Positions 52,204 to 61,277 of a DNA stretch of 64,000 bases are shown piece after piece. The notes below the pieces were generated by a model. The model was not told the DNA's origin, searched no databases, and saw only the letters and a program-made list of their open reading frames with translations. Origin of the DNA: Myxococcota bacterium (lineage in GTDB: Bacteria; Myxococcota_A; UBA9160; SMWR01). The DNA is taken from the NCBI GenBank assembly GCA_039030075.1, contig JBCCEW010000021.1, positions 1 to 64,000 of the forward strand. The letters run 5' to 3'. A program made the position numbers and the translations under genes. How positions within the stretch are numbered: position 1 is the first letter of the stretch; every line of letters starts with the position of its first letter.

Positions 52204-53607
52204 ATGCAACCCCAGCGCCTCCGGTTCCTCTTGACCTTCCTCGCCGGAGTGATCGCGTCCGCAGGCGGGCTCACCGTCGTCGCGGGTTTCACGAACGTGG
52301 CCGCCGCCACCCGCTACGACGATCTCGGGCTCTTCACGAACGTCTTGAACCTGGTGCGACGCAACTACGTCGAGCCGGTCGACGAGAGCTCGCTCCTGCG
52401 CGGCGCAGTGCGGGGCATGCTCGCCGAGCTCGACCCCCACTCCTCTTTCCTCGACACCGAGGCCTACCGCGAGATGCAGGTGGATACGCGCGGCGAGTTC
52501 CACGGCCTCGGCATCGAGATCAGCAAGCGCCGCGACGGCTTCATCGAGGTGGTCGCGCCGATCGAGGGAACGCCGGCTTTCAACGCGGGCATCCGTGCCC
52601 GCGACAACATCGTCGCGATCTGCCCGACCGAAGTCCCGGACGACTGGACCGAGGACTGCCGCAGCAGCAAGACGATGACCCTCTTCGAGGCGGTGCAGCT
52701 GATGCGCGGGAAGCGCGGTACGGAGATCACGATCGAGATCTTCCGCGACGGCTTCGAAGAGCCGAAGCCCTTCAAGATCCGCCGCGACGTCGTCAAGATC
52801 CAGTCGGTCTCCGGGCGGATGGTCGAGCCCGGCTACGCCTACGTGCGGATCCGCGCCTTCCAGGAGACGACGATCGACGATCTCGAAGACGTCATCGAGC
52901 GGCTCCGAGAAGAGGAAGAGGGGAAGCCCTTCGACGGGCTGGTCCTCGACATGCGCGACAACCCGGGCGGGTTGCTCGATCAGGCCGTGAAGGTCTCGAA
53001 CGTCTGGCTCGAGGACGGTCTCGTCGTCTACACGAAGGGCCGCGTCGACAACCAGCGTCAGGACTACCGCGCCCAGGCCGAGGGCACCGAGCCCGACTAC
53101 CCGATCACCGTCCTCGTGAACGACGGTACGGCGAGCGCTTCCGAGATCGTCGCGGGCGCGCTGCAGGACCAGCACCGCGCGCTGGTGCTCGGCGAGAAGA
53201 CCTTCGGCAAGGGCTCCGTGCAGACCGTCTACCCGCTCGACCGGGGCGCCGGCCTGCGCCTGACGACGGCCCTCTACTACACGCCGAGCGGCCGATCGAT
53301 CCAGGAAGTGGGGATCACCCCCGACATCGCGGTCAATCCCGAGGCGCCCGAAGCCGCCAGCGACGGCGGGCGGCGGATTCGCGAGAGCGATCTCGAAGGG
53401 CACATTCGCCACAACGAGACCGACGATCCGGACGAGTCCGAGAACAGCGCCGAGGCAGACGGCCCGGCGCCGCTCGGGACCGACGGAGACATCCAGCTCT
53501 CGCGCGCTGTCGAGGTCTTGAAGAGCTGGGCGTACTTCGAGCGCTTGCGCGGCGCACCGTCGCAGCTCCAGGCCACCGCGCCGGAATCCGACACCGCGGT
53601 CGAGTAG
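52204..53607 (+). CDS. ctpA: Carboxy-terminal processing protease CtpA/Prc-like (S41 family)
   Basis: A 467-residue periplasmic protease from ATG 52204 (MQPQRLRFLLTFLAG); GTG 52168 adds twelve residues. It has an N-terminal signal-anchor, a PDZ domain at about 95-190 and the S41 protease domain. The catalytic pair is Ser311 in NDGTASASEIV and Lys336 in TFGKGSVQT, 25 residues apart as in the family. The PDZ domain has an inserted loop with two cysteines (CPTEVPDDWTEDC), which could form a disulfide and is not usual. It follows the EnvC-like activator by 141 bases and may process envelope or division proteins. Confidence 0.93.
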   Translation: MQPQRLRFLLTFLAGVIASAGGLTVVAGFTNVAAATRYDDLGLFTNVLNLVRRNYVEPVDESSLLRGAVRGMLAELDPHSSFLDTEAYREMQVDTRGEFHGLGIEISKRRDGFIEVVAPIEGTPAFNAGIRARDNIVAICPTEVPDDWTEDCRSSKTMTLFEAVQLMRGKRGTEITIEIFRDGFEEPKPFKIRRDVVKIQSVSGRMVEPGYAYVRIRAFQETTIDDLEDVIERLREEEEGKPFDGLVLDMRDNPGGLLDQAVKVSNVWLEDGLVVYTKGRVDNQRQDYRAQAEGTEPDYPITVLVNDGTASASEIVAGALQDQHRALVLGEKTFGKGSVQTVYPLDRGAGLRLTTALYYTPSGRSIQEVGITPDIAVNPEAPEAASDGGRRIRESDLEGHIRHNETDDPDESENSAEADGPAPLGTDGDIQLSRAVEVLKSWAYFERLRGAPSQLQATAPESDTAVE

Positions 53608-53609
53608 CC

Positions 53610-54851
53610 GTGACCCAGAGCGCTGCGGCGCCGCGGGTCTACCCCGTCGGGGCAGTGGTCGCCGGCGTGCGCCGACTGCTCGAGGAGCGGGTCGGACGAC
53701 TCTGGGTGGTCGGTGAAGTGAGCAACTTCCGGCGCCCCGGGTCCGGGCACTGCTACTTCACGCTGAAGGACGGAGACGGCCAGCTGCGCGCCGCCCTGTT
53801 CCGAAGCCAGGCCGCCCGCCTCGCCTTCGAGCCCGAAGACGGCATGGAGGTGCTCGCCTACGGCGACCTCACGGTCTACGAGGCGCGCGGGGAGATGCAG
53901 CTCGTCGTCCGTCAACTGGAACCGCGCGGCGTCGGCGCACTCCAGCTCGCCTTCGAACAGCTGAAGGCGAAGCTCTCGGCGGAGGGGCTCTTCGACGCCG
54001 ATCGGAAGCGCGAACTTCCGGCGCTGCCGCGACGGGTCGGGGTAGTCACGTCGTCGAGCGGCGCCGCCTTGCGCGATGTCCTCGAGGTCTCGCGCCGTCG
54101 CTTCCCGAGCCTCCCGCTGCGTCTGGCGACCTGTCGGGTTCAAGGCGTGGGCGCCGAGACCGAGGTGGCCGGGGCCTTGAACGCGCTGGCCCGCGACGGT
54201 GACTGCGACGCGATCCTGCTGGTGCGCGGGGGAGGCTCGCTGGAAGACCTGCAGCCCTTCAACACCGAGACCCTGGCGCGGGCGATCGCGGACTGCGCGG
54301 TGCCCGTCGTCAGTGGCGTCGGACACGAGACCGATCTCACGATCGCCGACTGGGTGAGCGATGCGCGGGCGCCCACACCGTCGGCCGCCGCCGAACTCGC
54401 GATTCCCGACCGCCGCTCACTCGCGGCCCAGGTGGCGCGTCAACGTCAGCGACTCGGGATGGCGCTTCGCTCGGAGCTCGCCCACGCCGAGTCCCGCTGG
54501 CAGACGCTGGCGCGCGCGCTCCAGGCCCAGGCACCACACCAGCGTGTGTCTTCCGGACGCGAGCGTTGGTCCACCCTCGCGCGAGATCTCCAGCGCGCCC
54601 TCGACGCGCACGTCGAACGGGCGCGTGCCGCGCTCGGTGAGGGCGCCGCCCGGCTCGAGGCGCTCTCGCCTCTGGCGGTGCTCGGACGTGGCTACGGGCT
54701 CGTCCGCCGCGAGTCGGACGCGGGCATCGTGCGGAGCGCGGCCGATGCGCCGCCCGGCGAACGTCTCGACGTCCGGGTGGCTCGCGCGCGCCTCGTCGCG
54801 CGAGTCGAGTCGAGCCGGGATGATCCCGGAAGCCCTACGGAAGAGCCGTAG
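53610..54851 (+). CDS. xseA: Exodeoxyribonuclease VII large subunit
   Basis: A 413-residue protein starting at GTG 53610. Residues 1-105 form the OB-fold nucleic-acid-binding domain (VVGEVSNFRRPGSGHCYFTL). The catalytic region has RRVGVVTSSSGAALRDVLEV, the acidic-metal loop VRGGGSLEDLQPFN and VSGVGHETDLTIADW. A coiled-coil helical region follows. With XseB it degrades single-stranded DNA. It is the first gene of the conserved xseA-xseB-ispA-dxs series. Confidence 0.96.
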   Translation: MTQSAAAPRVYPVGAVVAGVRRLLEERVGRLWVVGEVSNFRRPGSGHCYFTLKDGDGQLRAALFRSQAARLAFEPEDGMEVLAYGDLTVYEARGEMQLVVRQLEPRGVGALQLAFEQLKAKLSAEGLFDADRKRELPALPRRVGVVTSSSGAALRDVLEVSRRRFPSLPLRLATCRVQGVGAETEVAGALNALARDGDCDAILLVRGGGSLEDLQPFNTETLARAIADCAVPVVSGVGHETDLTIADWVSDARAPTPSAAAELAIPDRRSLAAQVARQRQRLGMALRSELAHAESRWQTLARALQAQAPHQRVSSGRERWSTLARDLQRALDAHVERARAALGEGAARLEALSPLAVLGRGYGLVRRESDAGIVRSAADAPPGERLDVRVARARLVARVESSRDDPGSPTEEP

Positions 54852-54941
54852 CTCCGAACGACACGCAAAAGCGCTTTGAAAACAAAGAGTTCGTCGCTCT
54901 TCGCGTTTGCGGCGCCGACGCCGCGCAGCTAGCTTCGGCAA

Positions 54942-55241
54942 GTGAGCAACCCCCACGACGCGGGCACCGCCCCGGACGGCGCGGGTGCCCCCGACGACCT
55001 CAGCGAGTTGGAATTCGAGGGGGCCCTCGACTCCCTCGAGAACGTCGTCGATCGTCTCGAAGCGGGTGAGCTGAGTCTCGAGGAGGCGCTCGCGACCTAC
55101 GAGCGTGGTGTCGCCCTGTCGCGCCGCTGCGAAGCGCTCTTGTCCCGTGCAGAGCGTCGCATCGACGAACTGGTCACCAGCGCCGAGGGCAGCGAGCTGC
55201 GTCCCTTCGACGCCGAAGAGGAAGAAGACGAAACCGCATGA
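54942..55241 (+). CDS. xseB: Exodeoxyribonuclease VII small subunit
   Basis: A 99-residue GTG-start protein, all helical, with the XseB core LEFEGALDSLENVVDRLEAG and the ELSLEEALATYERGV turn. The tail is acidic. Ninety bases separate it from xseA; they contain a ten-base palindrome AAAGCGCTTT (54869-54878). The stop overlaps ispA. Confidence 0.95.
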   Translation: MSNPHDAGTAPDGAGAPDDLSELEFEGALDSLENVVDRLEAGELSLEEALATYERGVALSRRCEALLSRAERRIDELVTSAEGSELRPFDAEEEEDETA

Positions 55242-56074
55242 ACGCGCCCCGCTATCTCGAAGCGTGCCAGCCCCTGGTCGAAGCGGCCCTGGACGCGGCC
55301 TTGCCGCCCGAGGGGGAGCCGCCGGCTCGGCTCCACGCCGCGATGCGGCACCTCGTGTTCCCGGGTGGAAAGCGCCTGCGGCCTGCACTGGCGTTGGCGG
55401 CTGCCGAAGCGGTCGGCGGCAAGCGCGAGGCGGCATTGCCGGCGGCGGTGGCCGTGGAGCTCGTCCACGTCTACTCCTTGATTCACGACGACCTGCCGTG
55501 CATGGACGACGACGTCGAGCGGCGCGGTCGCCCGACGGTGCACGTGGCGTTCGACGAGGCGACCGCGGTCCTGGCCGGCGATGCGCTCTTGACGCGCGCC
55601 TTCGGCGTACTGGTCGAAGACGCTGGCGACGACGACTTCGCGCGGCGGCTCGATGCGGTGCGCACACTCTCGGACGCGGCCGGTGCCGCCGGGTTGGTCG
55701 GCGGACAGGTCGACGACCTCGCGGGCGACGCAAAGGACACGGCCTCGGTCGAGAGCGTGCACGCGCGAAAGTCGGCGGCCCTGATCGCGGCTTCGATCAC
55801 CTGCGGTGCGCGGCTGGCCGGCGCCGACGGCACGCGACTCGCCACCCTGCACGAGGCGGGTCTGGCGGCCGGTATCGCCTTCCAGATTGCGGATGACTTG
55901 CTGGATGCCGAGGACGAAGAGGACTGCTCGCTGGTCCCCGTGCTCGGCGCGGATGGGGCCCGCGCCCGTGCGACCGAGCTGTTGGCGAATGCACTCGACC
56001 CGCTAGACCGGATGGGGGAACCCGCCGAGCCGCTGCGGGGTCTGCTTCGTTACGCCGTGGAGAGAGAGATTTGA
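55238..56074 (+). CDS. ispA: Farnesyl diphosphate synthase
   Basis: A 278-residue short-chain polyprenyl synthase. The first Asp-rich motif is LIHDDLPCMDDD and the second FQIADDLLDAED. GGKRLRPALAL is the isopentenyl-binding segment. Synthesis of farnesyl (possibly geranylgeranyl) diphosphate is the normal role between xseB and dxs. The start overlaps xseB by four bases. Confidence 0.94.
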   Translation: MNAPRYLEACQPLVEAALDAALPPEGEPPARLHAAMRHLVFPGGKRLRPALALAAAEAVGGKREAALPAAVAVELVHVYSLIHDDLPCMDDDVERRGRPTVHVAFDEATAVLAGDALLTRAFGVLVEDAGDDDFARRLDAVRTLSDAAGAAGLVGGQVDDLAGDAKDTASVESVHARKSAALIAASITCGARLAGADGTRLATLHEAGLAAGIAFQIADDLLDAEDEEDCSLVPVLGADGARARATELLANALDPLDRMGEPAEPLRGLLRYAVEREI

Positions 56075-57963
56075 GCGAACGCTTCCTCGATGCGATTCGA
56101 ACCCCCGCCGACCTCCGGGAGCTCGGCCCCGAGCAGGCAGCCCAGGTGGCCGAAGAGATCCGATCCGAGATCATCGACACGATCTCGCGCACCGGCGGTC
56201 ACCTCGCTTCGAGCCTGGGCAGCGTCGACCTGATCACGGCGCTCCACTACGTGTTCGAGACGCCGCGCGACCGACTCGTCCTCGACGTCGGACACCAGGG
56301 CTACGCGCACAAGCTCCTGACAGGGCGTCGTGACGAGTTCGAGACCCTCGGCCAGGAGGGCGGCATCGCGAAGTTCCTGCGCCGCTCCGAATCCGAGTTC
56401 GACCACTTCGGTGCCGGACACGCGGGTACGTCGATCTCCGCGGCGCTCGGAATGGCCCAGGCGATGCACCAGCAGGGCCGCGATGGCTGCGCAATCGCGC
56501 TGATCGGCGACGGATCCATGACCGCGGGCATGGCCTTCGAGGCGCTCAACCACGCCGGCGATCTGCCGCGCAAGAACCTCGTCGTCGTCCTCAACGACAA
56601 CGAGATGTCCATCTCGCCGAACGTGGGTGCCTTGTCCTCGTTTCTGTCGACGAAGATGTCCGCACCCACGGTGCGACGCGTGAAGGGCTGGGCGAAGGAC
56701 TTCCTGCGGTCGCTGCCGGCGGATGCGCTCCACTGGGCCCAGAAGACCGAGGAATCACTGAAGGTCTTCTTCTCGCCGGGCCTGCTCTTCGAGGCCCTCG
56801 GGTTCCGCTACGTGGGGCCTGTTCAGGGCCATCGGATGGAAGTGCTGATCGAGACCTTCGAGAACGTGAAGCAGATGCTCGCGGCCGGAGATGGTCCGGT
56901 GCTGGTCCACGCGGCGACCACGAAGGGGCACGGCTACGAGCCCGCCGAACAGGATCCCTTCCGCTACCACGGCGTGGGGAAGTTCGAGGTTTCGACCGGC
57001 GCGTTCCCTCCGGGCAAGCCCGGGCCGCCGAAATACCAGGACGTCTTCGCGGACACCTTGATCCGCCTCGCCGAGGAAGACGAGCGCATCGTCGGCATCA
57101 CTGCCGCAATGGCCGACGGCACCGGACTCGATCGCTTCCAGAAGGTCTTCCCCGAGCGCTTCTTCGACGTCGGCATCGCCGAGCAGCACGCCGTCACCTT
57201 CGCGGCCGGTCTGGCGAGCGAGGGGATGAAGCCGGTCCCGGCGATCTACTCGACGTTCCTGCAGCGGGCCTACGACCAGGTCGTGCACGACGTCTGTCTC
57301 CAGAACCTGGACGTCACCTTCGCCCTCGATCGAGCCGGCATCGTCGGAGCCGATGGCGCCACCCATCAGGGGCTCTTCGACTTCGCCTACCTGCGCACGC
57401 TGCCCAACATCGTCGTCATGGCACCGAAGGACGAGAACGAGCTGCAGCGCATGGTGCGCACGGCGGTCGAACACCCCGGCCCGGCGGCCGTGCGTTTCCC
57501 GCGCGGGTCGGGCCAGGGCGTTCCCCTGGACCCGGATCCGAAGTCGCTGCCGATCGGCGAAGCGGAGTTGCTGCGCGATGGCGATGACGTCGCGCTCCTG
57601 GCGATCGGCTCGATGGTGGCGCCGGCCATCGCTGCTGCCGAGTCGCTGGCCGAAGAGGGCATCTCCGCGGCAGTCCTGAACGCACGCTTCGTGAAGCCTC
57701 TGGATGCGACGCGGATCCAGGCGCTCGCGCGGCGCTGCGGCGCGCTGGTCGCCGCAGAGGAGCACAGCGGGATGGGCGGTTTCGCGAGCGCCGTGCTGGA
57801 GGCCCTTGCCGACGGCGGCGTCCAGGTGCCCTTGCGCCGTGTGGCGGTCCCCGATCAGCTGATCGAGCACGGCGATCCCGGTCGGCTGAAAGGCCAGCTC
57901 GGACTCGACGCGAAGGGCATCGCCGACGCGGCCCGCGCGGCCCTCGCGGATCGCGCGTCCTGA
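56071..57963 (+). CDS. dxs: 1-deoxy-D-xylulose-5-phosphate synthase
   Basis: A 630-residue thiamine diphosphate enzyme of the MEP isoprenoid pathway. TTG start overlapping the ispA stop (TTGA). The ThDP motif is GDGSMTAGMAFEALNHAG with NDNEMSISPNVG; the pyrimidine domain has AEQHAVTFAAGLA; the C-terminal domain has the expected transketolase fold (VLNARFVKPLDATRI). Gene order makes isoprenoid precursor supply and use one operon. Confidence 0.97.
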   Translation: MSERFLDAIRTPADLRELGPEQAAQVAEEIRSEIIDTISRTGGHLASSLGSVDLITALHYVFETPRDRLVLDVGHQGYAHKLLTGRRDEFETLGQEGGIAKFLRRSESEFDHFGAGHAGTSISAALGMAQAMHQQGRDGCAIALIGDGSMTAGMAFEALNHAGDLPRKNLVVVLNDNEMSISPNVGALSSFLSTKMSAPTVRRVKGWAKDFLRSLPADALHWAQKTEESLKVFFSPGLLFEALGFRYVGPVQGHRMEVLIETFENVKQMLAAGDGPVLVHAATTKGHGYEPAEQDPFRYHGVGKFEVSTGAFPPGKPGPPKYQDVFADTLIRLAEEDERIVGITAAMADGTGLDRFQKVFPERFFDVGIAEQHAVTFAAGLASEGMKPVPAIYSTFLQRAYDQVVHDVCLQNLDVTFALDRAGIVGADGATHQGLFDFAYLRTLPNIVVMAPKDENELQRMVRTAVEHPGPAAVRFPRGSGQGVPLDPDPKSLPIGEAELLRDGDDVALLAIGSMVAPAIAAAESLAEEGISAAVLNARFVKPLDATRIQALARRCGALVAAEEHSGMGGFASAVLEALADGGVQVPLRRVAVPDQLIEHGDPGRLKGQLGLDAKGIADAARAALADRAS

Positions 57964-57998
57964 GCACCCGCGCGGGAGCGCGCGGACGCCGAGGTGAC

Positions 57999-58769
57999 TT
58001 GCGCCTCGACGAGCGGCTCTGCGAAGAGGGCCTCGCGGAATCCCGCAATCAGGCCCAGGCCTTGATTCGCGCCGGCCAGGTGTTGGTCGACGATGTGCCT
58101 TCCGACAAGCCGGGGACGCGCGTTCCGGCGGCCGCCGCGGTGCGGCTGCGCAAGGGCGCGCGTCGTATTTTTGTGTCACGCGGCGGGGAGAAGCTGGCGG
58201 GCGCCCTCGACGCGCTCGGCGTCGACCCGAGCGGGCGCGCCTGCCTCGACGTCGGCGCCTCGACCGGTGGCTTCACCGATTGCCTGTTGCAACGCGGCGC
58301 TCGCTCGGTCGTGGCGGTCGACGTCGGCTATGGCCAGCTGCATCCGCGTCTGCGAGAGGATGCGCGCGTTCACGTGCGCGAGAAGACCAACGCGCGAAGC
58401 CTGACGCCCGAGCTGCTTCCCGAACCCGTGTCGCTGGTGGTGGTGGACGTGTCCTTCATCTCGGCCCGGCTGCTGGTCCCCGCGCTCGCTGCCTGTGCAC
58501 CCGAGGCGGCCTGGCTCCTGATGGTCAAACCCCAGTTCGAGGTAGGGAAGGAGCGGGTCGGTGCGGGCGGGGTGGTCCGTGACGACGCGCTGCGCGCCGA
58601 GGCCGCTGATGCCGTGGTGGCAGCCGCGGCCGAGGCCGGGTGGCGGGAGCAGGGCCGCGCCGACAGCGTCCTGGCGGGCCCCAAGGGGAACCGCGAGATC
58701 TTCGTCCACTTCGACCCCCCGGGTGTCGATGAGGGGAAGACGGGTAGGGAGGACGGCTCGGCGGCTTGA
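57999..58769 (+). CDS. tlyA: TlyA family rRNA 2'-O-methyltransferase
   Basis: A 256-residue protein from TTG 57999 (GAGGTGA precedes it). An S4 RNA-binding domain (MRLDERLCEEGLAESRNQAQ) is followed by an FtsJ-like SAM domain with CLDVGASTGGFTDCLLQ and VVVDVSFISARLL. TlyA proteins methylate 16S and 23S rRNA and have also been annotated as hemolysins. Linkage to dxs is common in bacteria. Its stop lies inside the promoter-like -35 of the next gene. Confidence 0.92.
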   Translation: MRLDERLCEEGLAESRNQAQALIRAGQVLVDDVPSDKPGTRVPAAAAVRLRKGARRIFVSRGGEKLAGALDALGVDPSGRACLDVGASTGGFTDCLLQRGARSVVAVDVGYGQLHPRLREDARVHVREKTNARSLTPELLPEPVSLVVVDVSFISARLLVPALAACAPEAAWLLMVKPQFEVGKERVGAGGVVRDDALRAEAADAVVAAAAEAGWREQGRADSVLAGPKGNREIFVHFDPPGVDEGKTGREDGSAA

Positions 58770-58793
58770 CGGCCGGGGTCTCGACCCTATGTT
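58766..58793 (+). promoter_or_regulatory. Probable promoter for the A-type Fe-S carrier gene
   Basis: TTGACG (58766-58771) and TATGTT (58788-58793) are 16 bases apart, and transcription would start near 58800, ahead of CAGGAG and the ATG at 58823. The -35 overlaps the tlyA stop. No IscR-like dyad is visible. Confidence 0.4.
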
Positions 58794-58822
58794 CTCGTGG
58801 AATTCGGACTCAGGAGTACAGT

Positions 58823-59155
58823 ATGCCGTTGATCGAGGTCACCGAGCCCGCCGCCGAGCGGATTCGCGAGCTGCTCGACAAAGAGGGCAAGGCCGAGAGC
58901 CACGGCCTGCGCATGAAGGTGGTCGGCGGGGGCTGCTCTGGGCTCCGCTACGAGCTGGCCTTCGACGACGACATCCGCGACATCGATACGACCATCGAAG
59001 TCTGCGGCGTCCGCCTGATCCTCGACGAGAAGAGCGCGCTCTACCTGGCCGGGACCACCCTCGACTTCGTCGACACGCTGCAGGAGTCCGGCTTCAAGAT
59101 GGAGAACCCGAACGCGTCGTCGACCTGCGGCTGCGGGGAATCCTTCAGCGCCTGA
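58823..59155 (+). CDS. erpA: A-type iron-sulfur cluster carrier (ErpA/IscA-like)
   Basis: A 110-residue protein starting at ATG 58823 with CAGGAGTA ahead. The three cluster ligands are the Cys of GGGCSGLRYEL and the pair in STCGCGESF. It delivers clusters to apoproteins. The choice between ErpA and IscA is uncertain. It is followed by a cysteine desulfurase that may supply it with sulfur. Confidence 0.9.
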   Translation: MPLIEVTEPAAERIRELLDKEGKAESHGLRMKVVGGGCSGLRYELAFDDDIRDIDTTIEVCGVRLILDEKSALYLAGTTLDFVDTLQESGFKMENPNASSTCGCGESFSA

Positions 59156-59218
59156 CGCCGCGCACCTCTAGGGACCCGGTGCCCCGGAAGCGTGGAGCCG
59201 CCGCGGACCGAGGACCCG

Positions 59219-60400
59219 ATGAAGCGTCCGATCTATCTCGATCATCACGCGACGACCCCGGTCGACCCGCGCGTGGTCGAGGCCATGGCGCCGTACTGGA
59301 CCGAGGATTTCGGGAATCCGTCCAGCAGTACCCATGCCTATGGCTGGCGCGCCGAGGCGGCCGTCGAAGTAGCCCGCGAGACCCTGGCCGAGGCCATTGG
59401 GGCTGCCGATCCGAGCGAGATCGTCTTCACCAGCGGCACCACGGAGAGCGACAACCTCGCGCTCGCCGGGCGCGTGCGGCGCGTGGCGAACGCACACCTC
59501 GTCACCACGGCGATCGAGCATCCCGCCGTCCTCGACACGGCGCGGGCATTGGCGAGCGAGGGAGCCCACCTCGTCGAGTTGCCCGTCGACGGCGCGGGAC
59601 GGGTCGATCCGTCGCGCGTTGCCGACGCCCTGACCCCCGAGACCCAGCTGGTTTCGGTCGGGGCCGCCAACAGCGAGATCGGGACGATCCAGCCCCTCGC
59701 CGAGATCGCGGCCGTCTGTCGCGACGCGGGCGTTCCGTTTCACAGCGACGCGGCCCAGGCGGTCGGCAAGGTGCCCCTCGACGTCGGGGCCGCCGGGATC
59801 GACCTGCTGAGCTTCTGCGCGCACAAGGTGTATGGGCCGAAGGGAATCGGTGCTCTCTACCTTCGCGGGGCGGGCCGCAACCCGCGCCTGGCCCCGCAGC
59901 TCCATGGGGGAGGCCACGAGCGGGGCCTCCGGTCGGGGACCCTCCCCGTTCCTCTGATCGTGGGCTTCGCCGAGGCGGTCCGGATCGCGGTCGCCGAACT
60001 CGCGACCGAGGTCGAGCGCCTCGCTGGGCTGCGCGAGCGTCTCTGGGCGTTGCTGCGCGAGAAGCTCCCTGGAGTCCAGCGGAACGGCAGCGATGCCCAC
60101 CGGCTGCCCGGCAATCTCCACGTCTCCTTCCCCGGCGTCGATGCGGGGATGCTGCTCGGTGCCCTCCACGACGTCGCGCTCTCGGCCGGGTCGGCCTGCG
60201 CGTCGGCGCGAGGGGAGCCCAGCCACGTCCTGCAGGCGATCGGGCTCTCCGCGGAGGCGCTGCGCGGAGCACTTCGCTTCGGGATCGGCCGTGGAAATAC
60301 GGCCGACGACATCGATCGCGCCGCGGAGCGGGTCATCGAAGAGGCCGAGCGGGCCCGGGTACCGGGTGGCGGCGCGCGCCAGGTCGCCCGAGGCGGCTGA
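59219..60400 (+). CDS. Cysteine desulfurase (NifS/IscS class)
   Basis: A 393-residue PLP enzyme starting at ATG 59219 after CGAGGA. The PLP lysine is Lys203 in CAHKVYGPKG, and the persulfide cysteine is Cys327 in SAGSACASARGEPSHVL. The start IYLDHHATTPVDPRV is typical. It removes sulfur from cysteine for Fe-S clusters or tRNA. The C-terminus (GGGARQVARGG) is not the IscU-binding tail of IscS, so it is nearer to NifS or other class I desulfurases. Confidence 0.93.
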   Translation: MKRPIYLDHHATTPVDPRVVEAMAPYWTEDFGNPSSSTHAYGWRAEAAVEVARETLAEAIGAADPSEIVFTSGTTESDNLALAGRVRRVANAHLVTTAIEHPAVLDTARALASEGAHLVELPVDGAGRVDPSRVADALTPETQLVSVGAANSEIGTIQPLAEIAAVCRDAGVPFHSDAAQAVGKVPLDVGAAGIDLLSFCAHKVYGPKGIGALYLRGAGRNPRLAPQLHGGGHERGLRSGTLPVPLIVGFAEAVRIAVAELATEVERLAGLRERLWALLREKLPGVQRNGSDAHRLPGNLHVSFPGVDAGMLLGALHDVALSAGSACASARGEPSHVLQAIGLSAEALRGALRFGIGRGNTADDIDRAAERVIEEAERARVPGGGARQVARGG

Positions 60401-60505
60401 GCGGTCGCTTGGCGCTACTCTCCTCGTCCGGATCGGACGGCGGCGCCGAAGCGCGGCCCCTCATCGGGCACGCCCCTTTCCGACGGGTCCCGCAGCCTTC
60501 CAACC

Positions 60506-60556
60506 CGAGACACCCAGGACCGCGAGACATCCCGGATCGCGAGACACCCCGGACCG
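60506..60556. repeat. Three tandem 17-base repeats upstream of cysC
   Basis: CGAGACACCCAGGACCG (60506-60522), CGAGACATCCCGGATCG (60523-60539) and CGAGACACCCCGGACCG (60540-60556) follow each other without gaps. They lie 63 bases before the cysC start, in the 218-base gap after the desulfurase gene. They may be repeated regulator sites, or only replication slippage. I see no promoter match to them. Confidence 0.7.
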
Positions 60557-60618
60557 ATTCTCATCCCAGCTTGGGCCCGTTCCATCCTGATTCACCGCTT
60601 CGAGAGGGAGACCCCCGC

Positions 60619-61233
60619 GTGACTGAGCAGAAAGCCACCAACATCACCTGGCACCAGACCCAAGTGGCGCGATCCGACCGTGAGCAGTCGCTCGGGCAGC
60701 GCGGGTGCACCATCTGGCTCACTGGGCTTTCCGGGTCCGGCAAGTCCACCGTGGCCGTGGCGGCCGAGAAGGCGCTCGCCGATCGCGGGCGCCACGCCTA
60801 CGTCCTGGACGGCGACAACATCCGCCACGGACTGAACAAGAACCTCGGATTCTCTCCCGAGGACCGCACCGAGAACATCCGCCGGATCGGCGAGGTGTCG
60901 AAGCTCTTCACCGATGCCGGGATGATCGTGATGTCGTCGTTCATCTCGCCCTACCGCGCCGATCGCGACCAGGTCCGCGGGATCATGGAGCCGGGCGACT
61001 TCGTCGAGGTCCACGTCGATGCCACGGTCGAGACCTGCGAGGGCCGCGACGTGAAGGGCCTCTACAAGAAGGCGCGGGCCGGCGAGATCCCCGAGTTCAC
61101 CGGAATTTCGGCGCCCTACGAGGCTCCCGAGAAGCCCGAGCTGGTGCTCGACACGAACGTCCAGTCCGTCGAGGAGAGCGTCTCCGCGCTGATCTCCTAT
61201 CTCGAGGAGAAGGGGTACCTGAGCCGTCCCTAG
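60619..61233 (+). CDS. cysC: Adenylylsulfate (APS) kinase
   Basis: A 204-residue kinase starting at GTG 60619. The P-loop is GLSGSGKST (residues 36-44). DGDNIRHGLNKNLGFSPEDR, a Ser-containing SSFISPYRADR, and KARAGEIPEFTGISAPYEAP are signature APS-kinase motifs. It makes PAPS for sulfation or sulfate reduction. There is no cysN or cysD nearby, and the enzyme is not fused to sulfurylase. A GGGAG site and three 17-base repeats lie upstream. Confidence 0.95.
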   Translation: MTEQKATNITWHQTQVARSDREQSLGQRGCTIWLTGLSGSGKSTVAVAAEKALADRGRHAYVLDGDNIRHGLNKNLGFSPEDRTENIRRIGEVSKLFTDAGMIVMSSFISPYRADRDQVRGIMEPGDFVEVHVDATVETCEGRDVKGLYKKARAGEIPEFTGISAPYEAPEKPELVLDTNVQSVEESVSALISYLEEKGYLSRP

Positions 61234-61277
61234 CACGACTCACCACGCAGGCCTCCTCTCGGGGGCCCGGGTGGACG

